NCBI GenBank assembly: GCA_947493145.1
Contig: CANLPZ010000001.1
Span: forward strand, 1,516,501 to 1,580,500
Source: an uncultured Paracoccaceae bacterium
GTDB lineage: Bacteria > Pseudomonadota > Alphaproteobacteria > Rhodobacterales > Rhodobacteraceae
DNA: 64,000 nucleotides
Reading direction: 5' to 3'
Below are positions 47,889-57,900 of the stretch, one piece after another. A model generated the notes under the pieces. It worked only from the letters and a program-made list of their open reading frames with translations, did not search any database and was not told the DNA's origin. The position numbers and the translations under genes are program-made. Position 1 is the first letter of the stretch, and the number at the start of each line of letters is the position of its first letter.

Positions 47889-48052
47889 CCAAGTAAACTT
47901 GGACCTGATCGACCTTTGAGGAAAAAGGTCTAAGGTGATAAATCTGCATTGGTCGAAACCACACAGATAGGGGATGTGTTGAACAGGGCTTGAGAGCCAA
48001 TCCAACGGTTTTGCCCAAATCAGCCGTGAGTAGAAGCAAGCTTATTTTTCGG
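47889..48052 (+). ncRNA. Candidate structured RNA (unassigned)
   Basis: This stretch has no supported reading frame but contains a chain of hairpins: CCAAG-TAAA-CTTGG (47889-47902); GACCTTT-GAGGAA-AAAGGTC (47911-47930) extended by ACCT (47903) with AGGT (47933); GGT-CGAA-ACC (47951-47960); ACACA/TGTGT (47961-47979); and GGCT-TGAG-AGCC (47987-47998), with ATTGG (47948-47952)/CCAAT as an alternative closing pair. It ends near a TTATTTTTC run. I considered RNase P, SRP, tmRNA and 6S RNAs and common riboswitches; none fits. It could be a small RNA or a leader. The strand is uncertain. Confidence 0.4.
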
Positions 48053-48060
48053 TCCCGTCG

Positions 48061-48361
48061 TTAAACATTGCGCCACATTTAACACGTCATCATCCGCATT
48101 TCTGCCGATGGTACAGCCCCGACCGTTGACAAAATTTGCCTCTCTGTTTGGACAATTCACAAACTAGTTACCCGAATGCGGTCCGACCATTGACGAAAAC
48201 GCAGCGTTGCAACTGCAAATTTGCAGCCATATACTTCGTAGATGGCAAATTGCGCAGCTAATTTTTACGGTGCCGAAATAAAAATTCGTAGAACTTTCTA
48301 AAATTTTGCAGCTATTGCGTATGACTTTGCCGAGATGACCAACACTACGGGACGGAAATTC
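48061..48361 (+). promoter_or_regulatory. Repeat-rich upstream region of the LysR gene
   Basis: No gene is seen. It contains a 16-base direct repeat CCGACCRTTGACRAAA (48119-48134 and 48183-48198), with TTGACA that could be a -35 element. A perfect 14-bp palindrome CTGCAAATTTGCAG lies at 48213-48226. A TTTGCAGCYAT-like motif occurs three times at 48220, 48250 and 48304. These features fit operators of an autoregulated LysR protein. AT content rises towards the start. Confidence 0.5.
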
Positions 48362-49237
48362 ATGTTGGATTGGAACGACCTTCAATATGTTATCGCACTG
48401 CAAGAAGCGGGAACAATGAAACGTGCTGCGGAATTATTGAAAACTGATCCAACGACCGTTTCGCGCCACATCAAACGACTATCCAAGTCATTGGGAGTGT
48501 CGTTATTTGTGATGCAAAAAGGCGGAAAATGGATCATGACGCCAGAAGGTGAAAACCTGTTTAATCTTGCCTCCGAATTTAACCAAAGAATTGAAACTAT
48601 TAAATTATTTGGTTTAACTGCGGGCGCACAACGAACAGTGCGGATCACGTCGATTGAATTTCTGTTGGTGAATTACCTTGCAACGGATTTAGCGACGGCT
48701 GCTCAACGGTTCCCAAAAACCAACATTGAATTGGTCGGGTCTGACAAACGGCTTAGCCTTGCATATGGGGAGGCCGATATCGCGTTGCGGTTCGGGCGAC
48801 CACAAGAAGGAAACCTAATAGCGAGTAAAATTGCAGAGGTAACATTTCAAATTTGGAGCCCCGAAGGGTTTGATGGCAATGAGTGGGTCGGGTTGCATAG
48901 CGATTTGGATTGGACGCCAGAAATGCGATACGCACGAGCGTTTTTTAGTCGCCCCCCAATTGTACGCGTCACATCATATTCAGCCGCAAGAAATGCCGCT
49001 GATAGCCTTCAGGTTGCAACAGTTGGACCGTCCAGCGTTATGGCGTTCAGTGAAACGCTCGTACCATATACAAAAACTGGGCCAATGACCCGTGATGTTT
49101 GGAGCGTGATTCATGAAAGTCGACGGCACGACCAACACCTCGCGCAGGTCCGCGATTGGACGCGTGAAGCCGTTTTGAATCGTCAAAAACTTGTCCGACA
49201 ACACTTGCAAAAACGTATTTCAGCGACCTTGAACTAA
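48362..49237 (+). CDS. LysR family transcriptional regulator
   Basis: A 291-residue regulator. The N-terminal helix-turn-helix is MLDWNDLQYVIALQEAGTMKRAAELLKTDPTTVSRHIKRL, of the type often found in short LysR proteins near oxidative or motility genes. The effector domain follows from about residue 90 and lacks recognisable ligand motifs. I prefer ATG 48362, which has GGGACGGAA upstream; a start nine codons earlier is possible. Its last 18 bases overlap the convergent cobN. Any target is unknown. Confidence 0.88.
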   Translation: MLDWNDLQYVIALQEAGTMKRAAELLKTDPTTVSRHIKRLSKSLGVSLFVMQKGGKWIMTPEGENLFNLASEFNQRIETIKLFGLTAGAQRTVRITSIEFLLVNYLATDLATAAQRFPKTNIELVGSDKRLSLAYGEADIALRFGRPQEGNLIASKIAEVTFQIWSPEGFDGNEWVGLHSDLDWTPEMRYARAFFSRPPIVRVTSYSAARNAADSLQVATVGPSSVMAFSETLVPYTKTGPMTRDVWSVIHESRRHDQHLAQVRDWTREAVLNRQKLVRQHLQKRISATLN

Positions 49238-52200
49238 GCTTTCAATTCTGGCGCGGGCTGAATTTGACCGCGGCGTCCAAAGTCCACGGTCAATTGCTTC
49301 TTGAAGCCGTTCAGCAATTTCCTTTAGCGCATCGGGGTTTGCGTTCTCTATAAACGCACGTGTTTCGTCATCCTCGATGAATGCCTGTTCCACAAGATCA
49401 AAATGATGACCTTTGACCGCGCCAGTGGTCGCAGAGAAAGCGAATAGGTAATCAACGGTCGCCGCCATTTCGAACGCGCCTTTGTAGTCATGTCGCTTTA
49501 CACCATCAATCCATTTGGGGTTCACAACACGAGACCGGACAACGCGTGCAATTTCGTCGTCAAGCGTCCGAATAACGGGACGTTCAGGACGGGAATGATC
49601 ATTGTGATAAATTGGTCGATGCGTGCCTTGCAACGTTGATACCGCCGCCGCCGCGCCGCCTTCGAATTGATAATAATCGTCACTGTCCAAAAGGTCGTGT
49701 TCGCGGTTGTCTTGGTTCTGTACGATTGCTTCGGTTTGCGACAGCCGTGTTTCTAATCCTTTACGGTCGCGTTTTCCTTCGGCGTCAGCGCCGTAGGCAT
49801 AGCTGCCCCATTCCAGATATGCTTCTGCTAAATCTGACGTATTGGCCCATAGCCGTTCGTCGATCATCGCTTGCAATCCGGCGCCGTATGCCCCGGGTTT
49901 TGACCCGTAAACGCGCGCGGTTGATCCTTCGTTGCGGGCGCGTGCGGCAGCGGGGTTCAAATCGTCAGATTCATCTAGCTTCATCACCGCACGGGCGGCG
50001 CTGTCGACCAAGGCAATAAGCTGTGGAAAGGCATCACGGAAAAATCCCGATACGCGCAATGTCACATCCACACGCGGTCGGCCCAAAACCCCTTGGGGAA
50101 GGATTTCGAATCCTGTGACACGGCGGTTTGCTGCGTCCCAAGTGGGCTTGACGCCCATCAAGGCAAGACACTGTGCAATGTCGTCACCACCTGTTCGCAT
50201 GTTCGCGGTACCCCATGCTGTTAACAGCATTGTGCGAGGCCAATCACCATGAGTTTGCAGATGCTTTTCGATCAAAAGGTTTGCTGATTTCCAGCCAAGG
50301 GACCAAGCGCTTGGCGTTGGAACGGCGCGACTGTCGACCGAATAGAAATTTCGACCTGTCGGGAGAACATCCAATCGTCCGCGCGTTGGTGCACCAGATG
50401 GGGCAGGTGATACAAATTTTCCATCCAATGCCGTTAGAAAACCGGATACTTCGTTCGGACCACACGATTGGACCATTGGAATGACATCCGTTGATATATG
50501 GTCCAAAACCGCCGCGGATGAAGAACCCGTCGCAGGTTGCGTCCCGTCGACTTGTTGGATAGCCAACAGCTCTAATCGCTCGACGGTATCTCCGGTGCTC
50601 CGCCAAGGGTCCGATGAAACCGATGCCAATTCGGCTGGCTTGGGGCCGTCCCAATTTTTCGCCATTTCAGCTGACAAAGGATCAAAGCCAAGCCCAAGAT
50701 CGTCGGCATTTGCGCGGATCAAGCTTGCGTCCTGATCTTTCGCCTTTCCGCGCGGAACACGTGTTAGGGCAATCGCCAAATCCCGTTCTTGAACACCTGT
50801 TGGGCTGTTACCAAAGATATGTAAGCCGTCACGAATTTGCGCTTCTTTTAGATCACAAAGATATGCGTCAAGTTTGGCGAGATCACTGTCGTCATCTTGT
50901 CCTGACATACCGACATCTTGATCCAATCCGGTTGCCGATGTCAGGGAAAGGATTTCTTTTCGCAAATGTGTGACGCGCCGTGGATCGACGCCCGCTGCTT
51001 CGTAGTATTCGTCAACCAGCGCCTCAAGATCGCGCAGTGGCCCATATGTTTCAGCGCGCGTTAACGGCGGTGTGAGATGGTCAATGATCACGGCAGACGT
51101 ACGGCGCTTTGCTTGGGTCCCTTCGCCGGGATCATTGACAATAAACGGGTATAAATGCGGAACTGGGCCCAACACGGCTTCTGGCAAACAGGTCTGCGAC
51201 AATGCAATCGCTTTTCCAGGTAACCATTCAAGGTTCCCATGTTTCCCCATATGCGCGACAGCGTGTGCGTTCCAATGGTGCCTAATCCAAAAATAGAAAG
51301 CCAAATAATTGTGTGGCGGGACGAGGTCGGGAGAATGATAGGTTTCGGTTGGATCGATGTTGTATCCGCGCGCAGGTTGCACGCCGACAACGGCATTGCC
51401 AAAGCTAAAAATCGAAAGCGTAAAGCCTCTTGCAGGATCAAAAAATGGATCGCTTTCAGGTTCGCCCCATTGGTCCGTGATTTGTTGTTTAACTTCCAAA
51501 GGTAAAGCTTTGAAGTGCTCAAGGTAGGTATCGAGCGAAAGCGCCTCACCCCCCGTTTTTTGATCGCGATCCGTGAGCCAATTCGTCGGGCCAGCGAGGA
51601 TTGTTTTCATCAAATCATCGCTATCCGTGGGAATGTTATTGATGCCATACCCTGCGCCGTTCAGCGTCCGAAGCATGTCGACCGTTGCAGCGGGCGTATC
51701 AAGTCCAACCCCATTGGCAAGACGCCCGTCTTTGTTTGGGTAATTGGCGAGGATCAACGCGACCTTACGGTGTTCAGGCGACGTGTGTCTTAGATTGGCC
51801 CAGTTTGTAATTAGATCGGTTACAAATTGTATCCTGCCCCCGTCTGCGCGGTAGGTTGCGATCGGGCATTCTGTTGCTTCGTCGAAATATGCTTCGTCTT
51901 TGAAACTGATCGCACGTGTTAACACGCGCCCATCGACTTCTGGTAAGGCGACGTTCATGGCGATGTCGCGACCCGATAAGCCGGTTAAGCTATCTTCCCA
52001 TGCAGCATAGCTGCTGCCGGAAAGGACCGCTTGAAAAACCGGAGCGTTATTGGCGCTGGGGATCGTTAATGGGTTTTGTGGAGTCTCATCACCTGAATGC
52101 GCGGACCCAACAGCAAAGCTGGTGCAGTTTAAAATAACTGAAGGTGGCGCCGCCTTGAACAACTGATCCACGGTCGCAAAGGAAACAGGGTCCTTTAATG

Positions 52201-52915
52201 ATGCAACAAAGATTGGCAACGGGTTCAATCCGGCGCGTAGCATTGTTTTCGTCAAACGATTGATCGGGGCCAATCCGGCGCCCTGTACCAAAGCACGGTA
52301 AAAAACGATTGGAACGATCGGTGCATCGTCGGCCCATTGAGATTGCACAAATTCAAGGTCGCTTTGCCCCGTGGCCGGCCAATAAACACCGGCGCGTAAC
52401 AACGGGCTTGCTGCGGACGGTTTGTCGCCACCGTCGATCATCGATTTTGCATAGGCCAAGAAATTGACCGCGTTTTCCGGACCGCCTTCGGTCATATAGG
52501 ACCAAAGCGCATCATAATCTTCGTCGTTGATCGACGAAAGATTTTTCAATTCCTGATCGGGTTTGTCGTCACCTGGCAACAGGGCAAGCGGTACGCCAGC
52601 TTCTGCACAATAAGCAGAATATTGTTCTGCTCCATATCGCCAATATCCGGTACCACCCAGAACGCGGGCAATCACCAGCTTTGACTTTGTCGCACAGTTT
52701 TCAATATGCAGATCAACCGACATTGGATGCCCAAGGTGGGTTAAATTCGCCAAACGCAAACTTGGCGCGGTCTCCATGTCTTGGCGCGCCAAAGATAGGG
52801 CCGCCAATTCAGTGTCAGCCGCAGAGATAAACACCACATCCGCAGGCGTTTGCCCTAAATCAACGGGTTCTTTGCCGTCGTCGATGGACCCTGGAGTCGC
52901 TGCCAAAAGATGCAT
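49220..52915 (-). CDS. cobN: Cobaltochelatase subunit CobN
   Basis: A 1231-residue large subunit of the ATP-dependent aerobic cobaltochelatase, which inserts cobalt into hydrogenobyrinate a,c-diamide with CobS and CobT (not in the window). It is homologous to magnesium chelatase subunit ChlH/BchH. Seen blocks include HWNAHAVAHMGKHGNLEWLPGK, LLTAWGTANMRTGGDDIAQCLALMG and VYGSKPGAYGAGLQ. Length is close to the family norm. It lies downstream of cobW and a GNAT gene and is probably under the same riboswitch. Confidence 0.96.
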   Translation of the reverse strand: MHLLAATPGSIDDGKEPVDLGQTPADVVFISAADTELAALSLARQDMETAPSLRLANLTHLGHPMSVDLHIENCATKSKLVIARVLGGTGYWRYGAEQYSAYCAEAGVPLALLPGDDKPDQELKNLSSINDEDYDALWSYMTEGGPENAVNFLAYAKSMIDGGDKPSAASPLLRAGVYWPATGQSDLEFVQSQWADDAPIVPIVFYRALVQGAGLAPINRLTKTMLRAGLNPLPIFVASLKDPVSFATVDQLFKAAPPSVILNCTSFAVGSAHSGDETPQNPLTIPSANNAPVFQAVLSGSSYAAWEDSLTGLSGRDIAMNVALPEVDGRVLTRAISFKDEAYFDEATECPIATYRADGGRIQFVTDLITNWANLRHTSPEHRKVALILANYPNKDGRLANGVGLDTPAATVDMLRTLNGAGYGINNIPTDSDDLMKTILAGPTNWLTDRDQKTGGEALSLDTYLEHFKALPLEVKQQITDQWGEPESDPFFDPARGFTLSIFSFGNAVVGVQPARGYNIDPTETYHSPDLVPPHNYLAFYFWIRHHWNAHAVAHMGKHGNLEWLPGKAIALSQTCLPEAVLGPVPHLYPFIVNDPGEGTQAKRRTSAVIIDHLTPPLTRAETYGPLRDLEALVDEYYEAAGVDPRRVTHLRKEILSLTSATGLDQDVGMSGQDDDSDLAKLDAYLCDLKEAQIRDGLHIFGNSPTGVQERDLAIALTRVPRGKAKDQDASLIRANADDLGLGFDPLSAEMAKNWDGPKPAELASVSSDPWRSTGDTVERLELLAIQQVDGTQPATGSSSAAVLDHISTDVIPMVQSCGPNEVSGFLTALDGKFVSPAPSGAPTRGRLDVLPTGRNFYSVDSRAVPTPSAWSLGWKSANLLIEKHLQTHGDWPRTMLLTAWGTANMRTGGDDIAQCLALMGVKPTWDAANRRVTGFEILPQGVLGRPRVDVTLRVSGFFRDAFPQLIALVDSAARAVMKLDESDDLNPAAARARNEGSTARVYGSKPGAYGAGLQAMIDERLWANTSDLAEAYLEWGSYAYGADAEGKRDRKGLETRLSQTEAIVQNQDNREHDLLDSDDYYQFEGGAAAAVSTLQGTHRPIYHNDHSRPERPVIRTLDDEIARVVRSRVVNPKWIDGVKRHDYKGAFEMAATVDYLFAFSATTGAVKGHHFDLVEQAFIEDDETRAFIENANPDALKEIAERLQEAIDRGLWTPRSNSARARIESLVQGR

Positions 52916-52972
52916 AATCTATGTCCGCTTAATTTCTAAATCCATCAGCCAAACACGTCTGACGCGGTTTGC

Positions 52973-53428
52973 TTATCCAAGTGTTTTTTCCATGAAAACA
53001 GAATGTGGACCTTCGGAATAATCCCCGTACGGTCCACACACCGTATAACCATGCCGCGCGTACAGTCGTTGCGCAGCATAAAGCGTATCACCGGTTTCAA
53101 GTTTGATGTTTACGATACCGTTTTCGCGCGCATGCGTTTCCAGCGTATCCATCAAAGATTTTCCAACACCAAGACCCCGCGCAGCATCGTCCACGAACAG
53201 GGATTTGATTTCGCCGTACCCGTCCATATCCGCAAGGGCAATACAACCGACCGGTACCCCGTCGTTTTCAGCAACAAAAAATTGGATCGATGGTTTGCAC
53301 AGTTCGTCAATCGACAAAAAATTATTTGCCTCAGGCGGGTAAAGCGTTGTCATGAGTGTGTGACTTCCGTTTAACAAAGCTGTGCCTTCTGGCGACTTGG
53401 GATCGCCTGTTCGAACGTCAATACTCAC
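52973..53428 (-). CDS. GNAT family N-acetyltransferase
   Basis: A 151-residue GNAT protein starting with GTG, whose GTGA overlaps the cobW stop. The acetyl-CoA loop is FVDDAARGLGVGKSLMDTL; it is followed by LETGDTLYAAQRLYARHGY. The substrate is unknown. Its position between cobW and cobN, with 57 bases before cobN, places it in a B12-regulated transcript, which is an unusual place for a GNAT enzyme. Confidence 0.87.
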   Translation of the reverse strand: MSIDVRTGDPKSPEGTALLNGSHTLMTTLYPPEANNFLSIDELCKPSIQFFVAENDGVPVGCIALADMDGYGEIKSLFVDDAARGLGVGKSLMDTLETHARENGIVNIKLETGDTLYAAQRLYARHGYTVCGPYGDYSEGPHSVFMEKTLG

Positions 53429-54498
53429 GTGGAAAGCTCTGTCGTGATCGCATTTTGATCCAGACCTGATTGCCCAATCACAACCAACCGAGTTTCGCGT
53501 GATGCAGTGCCAAAAGGTTGATCAAAGTAGCTGTCGATCCGTGGACCAACGGCTTGAACCGTTAGGCGCATTGGTTTGCCTTCGACAGCAATAAACCCTT
53601 TTAGTCGAAGAATATCGTGTTTCTCAATTGTGGTTGCGATTTTTGATTTGAACGCGTCAATGTCTGCGATTTCGTCCAATTGAACAACGAAAGACATGAA
53701 ATCGTCGTGGTCATGATCATGGTGGTGATGATGTGCATGGTCATGGTCGTGATGATGATCTTCGTCGTGATGATGGTGGTGAATTTCGTGACGTGCTGAC
53801 ATGTCGGTTTCAGACGCCATATTTTGTCCCAACAATACATCAACGGGCAATTTCCCCATGGACGTTTTGACAACCTGAACACCATCGCGACTGTCGGTCT
53901 TTAGCGTATCAACAAGAGTTGTCGCCTCTGCCTCATCTAAGAGGTCAGATTTATTCACGACGATCATATCGGCACAGGCGATTTGGTCCTCGTACAGCTC
54001 TGACAACGGCGTTTCGTGGTCCAAATTCTCGTCCAATTTGCGTTGGGCGTCGACGGCGTCAACATTGTGCGCAAAACGGCCTTCGGTCACGGCTTTGCCG
54101 TCGACAACCGTGACAACCCCGTCGACGGTAACCTGCGTGCTGATTTCGGGCCAGTTAAAGGCGCGGATCAACGGTTGTGGCAATGCCAAGCCCGAGGTTT
54201 CGATCACGATGTGATCCGGTTTTTGGTCGCGATCAAGCAAGGCTTGCATCGTTGGAACAAAATCGTCCGCAACCGTGCAGCAAATGCACCCATTGCTAAG
54301 TTCCATGATGTCATCCTCGGTACAGGTTTCGTCGCCGCAACCCTTTAGGATGTCACCGTCGACACCAAGGTCACCAAATTCGTTGATGATCAGCGCGATA
54401 CGTTTGCCGTTCGCATTTTCAAGCATATTGCGAATAAGCGTGGTTTTTCCTGCGCCCAAGAATCCTGTGACGACTGTTGCTGGTATTTTCGCAGCCAT
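53425..54498 (-). CDS. cobW: CobW family cobalt chaperone GTPase
   Basis: A 357-residue G3E GTPase. The P-loop GFLGAGKTTL occupies residues 12-21; the metal-binding CxCC motif is NGCICCTV with Cys71, 73 and 74; and NKSD is the guanine-specificity motif. A His/Asp-rich stretch of about 30 residues near 240-270 is a metal buffer or delivery site. The C-terminal CobW domain begins near FVVQLDEIADID. It is thought to load cobalt for the CobNST chelatase. It is the first gene behind the cobalamin riboswitch. Confidence 0.95.
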   Translation of the reverse strand: MAAKIPATVVTGFLGAGKTTLIRNMLENANGKRIALIINEFGDLGVDGDILKGCGDETCTEDDIMELSNGCICCTVADDFVPTMQALLDRDQKPDHIVIETSGLALPQPLIRAFNWPEISTQVTVDGVVTVVDGKAVTEGRFAHNVDAVDAQRKLDENLDHETPLSELYEDQIACADMIVVNKSDLLDEAEATTLVDTLKTDSRDGVQVVKTSMGKLPVDVLLGQNMASETDMSARHEIHHHHHDEDHHHDHDHAHHHHHDHDHDDFMSFVVQLDEIADIDAFKSKIATTIEKHDILRLKGFIAVEGKPMRLTVQAVGPRIDSYFDQPFGTASRETRLVVIGQSGLDQNAITTELST

Positions 54499-54539
54499 AA
54501 TATTGCCTTTCCTGTCACACCCGACAGAGATGAGTTTCT

Positions 54540-54710
54540 GTGTGCACGGCTGGTCTCCTGGCTTGCGGGTCGATGTTGCTCTGCCGCCTTCCCAGATAAT
54601 TCCAGTGGCAGTTGACAGAGAACTCTCCGCTTACAGTCGCGGGGGCGGCTTTGGACTTAGGCTCCGGTTTGGATCGCCTGCACCATATTCCCATTTCATC
54701 ACGGCCACGC
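54540..54710 (-). promoter_or_regulatory. Cobalamin (AdoCbl) riboswitch upstream of cobW
   Basis: On the minus strand, in order from 5' to 3', I see GGTGCAGGCGATCC, GCCGCCCCCGCGACTGTAAG, GCCACTG (54603-54609), GGGAAGGCGGC and the terminal AAGCCAGGAGACCAGC (54549-54564). These match the conserved core, B12 box and kissing-loop partners of the cobalamin riboswitch. The 3' end lies about 50 bases before the cobW start, so cobalamin binding should repress expression of cobW-GNAT-cobN. The remainder of the 501-base gap (to 54999) has the minus promoter near 54740-54800 and the smc promoter; I see nothing else in it. Confidence 0.95.
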
Positions 54711-54999
54711 TTATGCGTTTTCATGAACCTTGCCGAACGGTTTTGGCGTATGTCACACGGGGCGGTCAAGACTGATTCCGACTGATATCTGCGTGGTCGC
54801 GGCGTCATCATTGTTTTTGAACGGCAGAATCTGCCCACAATAATCTGCGTGCCCTTTTTTGGCGCGCTTCGCGCAAAAATTATATCTGCTCGTTTCGATG
54901 TGATTCGTAACAGTATTCGCAATATCTTGTGGATAACTCAGCCAAATATCGCAAATGCTGTGGTGAATACGTTGACTCACACAGAATTCGTCGCTCAGG

Positions 55000-57900
55000 A
55001 TGGACCGAATAAGGAATCAAAACGGGACAACAGGCACTTTGCGTTTTTCACGGCTGCGACTAAATGGCTTTAAAAGCTTTGTCGATCCGACCGATCTGGT
55101 GATCGCGGATGGCCTGACTGGCGTTGTTGGCCCAAATGGTTGCGGAAAATCCAACCTGCTTGAGGCCTTGCGTTGGGTGATGGGGGAAAATCGCCCGACC
55201 GCAATGCGAGGTGGCGGTATGGAGGACGTGATTTTCGCAGGGGCGGCAACGCGTCCGGCGCGCAATTTCGCAGAGGTATCGCTGCACATCGACAATGCAG
55301 AACGTCTTGCGCCAGCAGGCTTCAATGACCAAGATCAATTAGAAGTCGTACGTCGCATTACGCGCGATGTTGGGTCGGCCTATAAAGCGAATTCAAAGGA
55401 CGTCCGCGCCCGCGATGTTCAAATGTTGTTTGCGGACGCATCTACTGGTGCACATTCACCTGCTTTGGTCCGTCAGGGTCAAATTTCGGAACTCATCAAT
55501 TCAAAACCCAAAGCACGCCGTAGAATATTGGAAGAAGCTGCGGGTATTTCGGGGCTGTACCAGCGTCGTCACGAGGCAGAATTGAAGCTAAAAGGCGCAG
55601 AAAGCAATTTGGCGCGTGTTGATGATGTGATCGAACAGTTGGCCAACCAATTGGCACAGCTCGCACGCCAAGCACGCCAAGCAGCACGGTATCGCGAAAT
55701 TGGCGAAGACCTGCGAAAATCTGAAGGCATGTTGTTGTACCGACGCTGGCGAGAAGCCGATGACGCGCGTGCGCAAACGCAGGCTACGCTAACGGAACGC
55801 ACAAAAGAGGCTGCGCAAGCCGAAGCCGCCGCACGCGCCGCCGCCAAACTGCGCGGCGAAAAAGAAGATGCCTTGCCGCCGCTGCGCGAGGAAGAAGCCG
55901 TCGCTGCTGCGATCCTTCAACGGTTGACCGTTCAACGCGACAGTTTGAATGATCAAGAAGCACAAGCTGTACAGACCATCGAAACGTTGCAATCTCGGAT
56001 CGAACAGTTGGCCCGGGATATCGCGCGGGAAACTGAGCTAAACAAAGACGCGGGCGAGACGATTGACCGGCTGGAATGGGAAGCCAAAGAGCTGAACAAA
56101 GCTGGCCAAGGTCATGAGGATAAGTTGGCGACGGCGGCATCCGACGCCAGTGAAAGTGCGCAAATTTTGCAACAGCGTGAAAGCGATCTTGGCGAGATGA
56201 CGGAAGACGTCGCGCGTTTGGCCGCGCGTCACCAATCCGCCCGTCGTTTGTTAGACGACAGTCGCAAAACGATGGAAAAAAACGAAGCCGAAGCGCAGCG
56301 CGCCAAAGATGCAGCCACCCATGCGCAGGATGCGTTAACCCGCGCGATTGCCGATTTTGAAACGGCAACGGAACAAGATGCGCAAGCGCGTGTTACGGCC
56401 GAAAACGCGGAAAACACATTGGCCGAGGCAGAAGCCGCGCGTGCCGAAACGCAATCGCGCGAAGCCGACGCTCGCGCGTTGTTGTCTGGCGCAGATGGCG
56501 AGGCAAACGCGTTGCGTGCCGAGGTCAACGCGCTTGCCAAATTGGTCGAACGCGATACTGCAGAGGGCGGCCAGATTTTGGATGATCTGCGTGTAGAAGG
56601 TGGGTACGAAAAGGCGCTGGGCGCCGCCTTGGCCGACGATTTGCGCGCACCGGCGATTTCTGGTGATGCACCGTCTGGTTGGACAACTTTGCCGTCTTAT
56701 GCTGCGCCTCAATTGTTGCCCGAAGGGGTTAAAGCCCTAACCAATTACGTTTCTGCCCCAGAAGTTTTAGCCCGACGCATGGGGCAAATCGGTTTGGTTG
56801 ATGCCGCGGATGGCGCACGTTTGCAAGGTGATCTGAAACCAGGGCAGCGGTTGGTCAGTGTCGAAGGCGATTTATGGCGATGGGATGGATTTCGCGCCGG
56901 TGCACAAGATGCACCCTCAGCCGCCGCGCTTAGGTTGCAACAGCTGAACCGGCTTGTCGAACTGAAACGCGATCTTGAGGATGCAAATGCCAAGGCCGAA
57001 GGCGCACGTCAGGCACATGACATGTTGACCCGCCGCTTGGCAGAATTGTCAGAGGCCGATAAACGCGCGCGTGACGCGCGTCGTGATGCGGATCGATTAG
57101 TGGCCGAAGCGGGCCGTGCGTTGTCGCGCGCGGAGGCGGACCGCAACCTTGCACAAGGCAAGTTGGAAAGCCAAGGTTTGGCCGTGACACGCCATGAAGA
57201 AGAAGCCATGTCCGCGCGCAAGCAATTGCATGAAGCAGAAAAAGGATTGGCGGATCTTGGTGATTTGGACGCCGCCCGTGCTGCTGTCGAAGACGTCAAA
57301 ATGACAGTTGAAGCCGCGCGTATGACCATGATGGCAAAACGGTCAGCCCATGACGAAGTTCGACGCGAAGGCGAAGCACGGACAAAGCGAAGCCAAGAGA
57401 TCACACAACAGATCAGCGGTTGGCGTCACCGTTTGGAAACTGCGGAAAAGCGGATTGGCGAGTTGGCTGATCGAAAAGAACAATCCGAAACAGAACTTGC
57501 CGCGGCCACAACAGCACCCGAAGAAATTGCCGCCAAACGATCTGAGCTGGCGGATGCGATTGACGAGGCTGAAAGCCGCCGCAAAAAGTCATCGGACAAT
57601 CTCGCGGAGGGAGAAACCATTCTTCGTGAGGCTATGGCGGATGAGCGTGACACAGAACGCCAAGCGTCAGAAGCCCGCGAAGCCCGCGCGCGTGCCGAAG
57701 CCCGCAGTGACGCCGCGCGCGAAACGGTTGCCTACGCCGTTGAACGTATTGAAGAAGCACAAGACACGACACCAGAAAAACTGCTTGAAACGCTGGACGT
57801 CGATCCGAACAAAATGCCCGCGTCAGAAACCATTGAAAACGATGTGAATCGGTTGAAACGTCAAAGGGATGCTTTGGGTGCTGTGAACCTTCGTGCTGAA

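Noticed and set aside
47889..48052. RNase P, tmRNA, SRP or 6S RNA
   Set aside because: The GAGGAA loop recalls the RNase P core, but the flanking conserved P4 and L-shaped elements are missing and the block is too short. No tRNA-like end or SRP tetraloop region is seen.
56335..56712. Several minus-strand frames inside smc
   Set aside because: They are shadows of the Ala/Glu/Arg-rich coiled coil of smc and have no ribosome sites or recognisable motifs.
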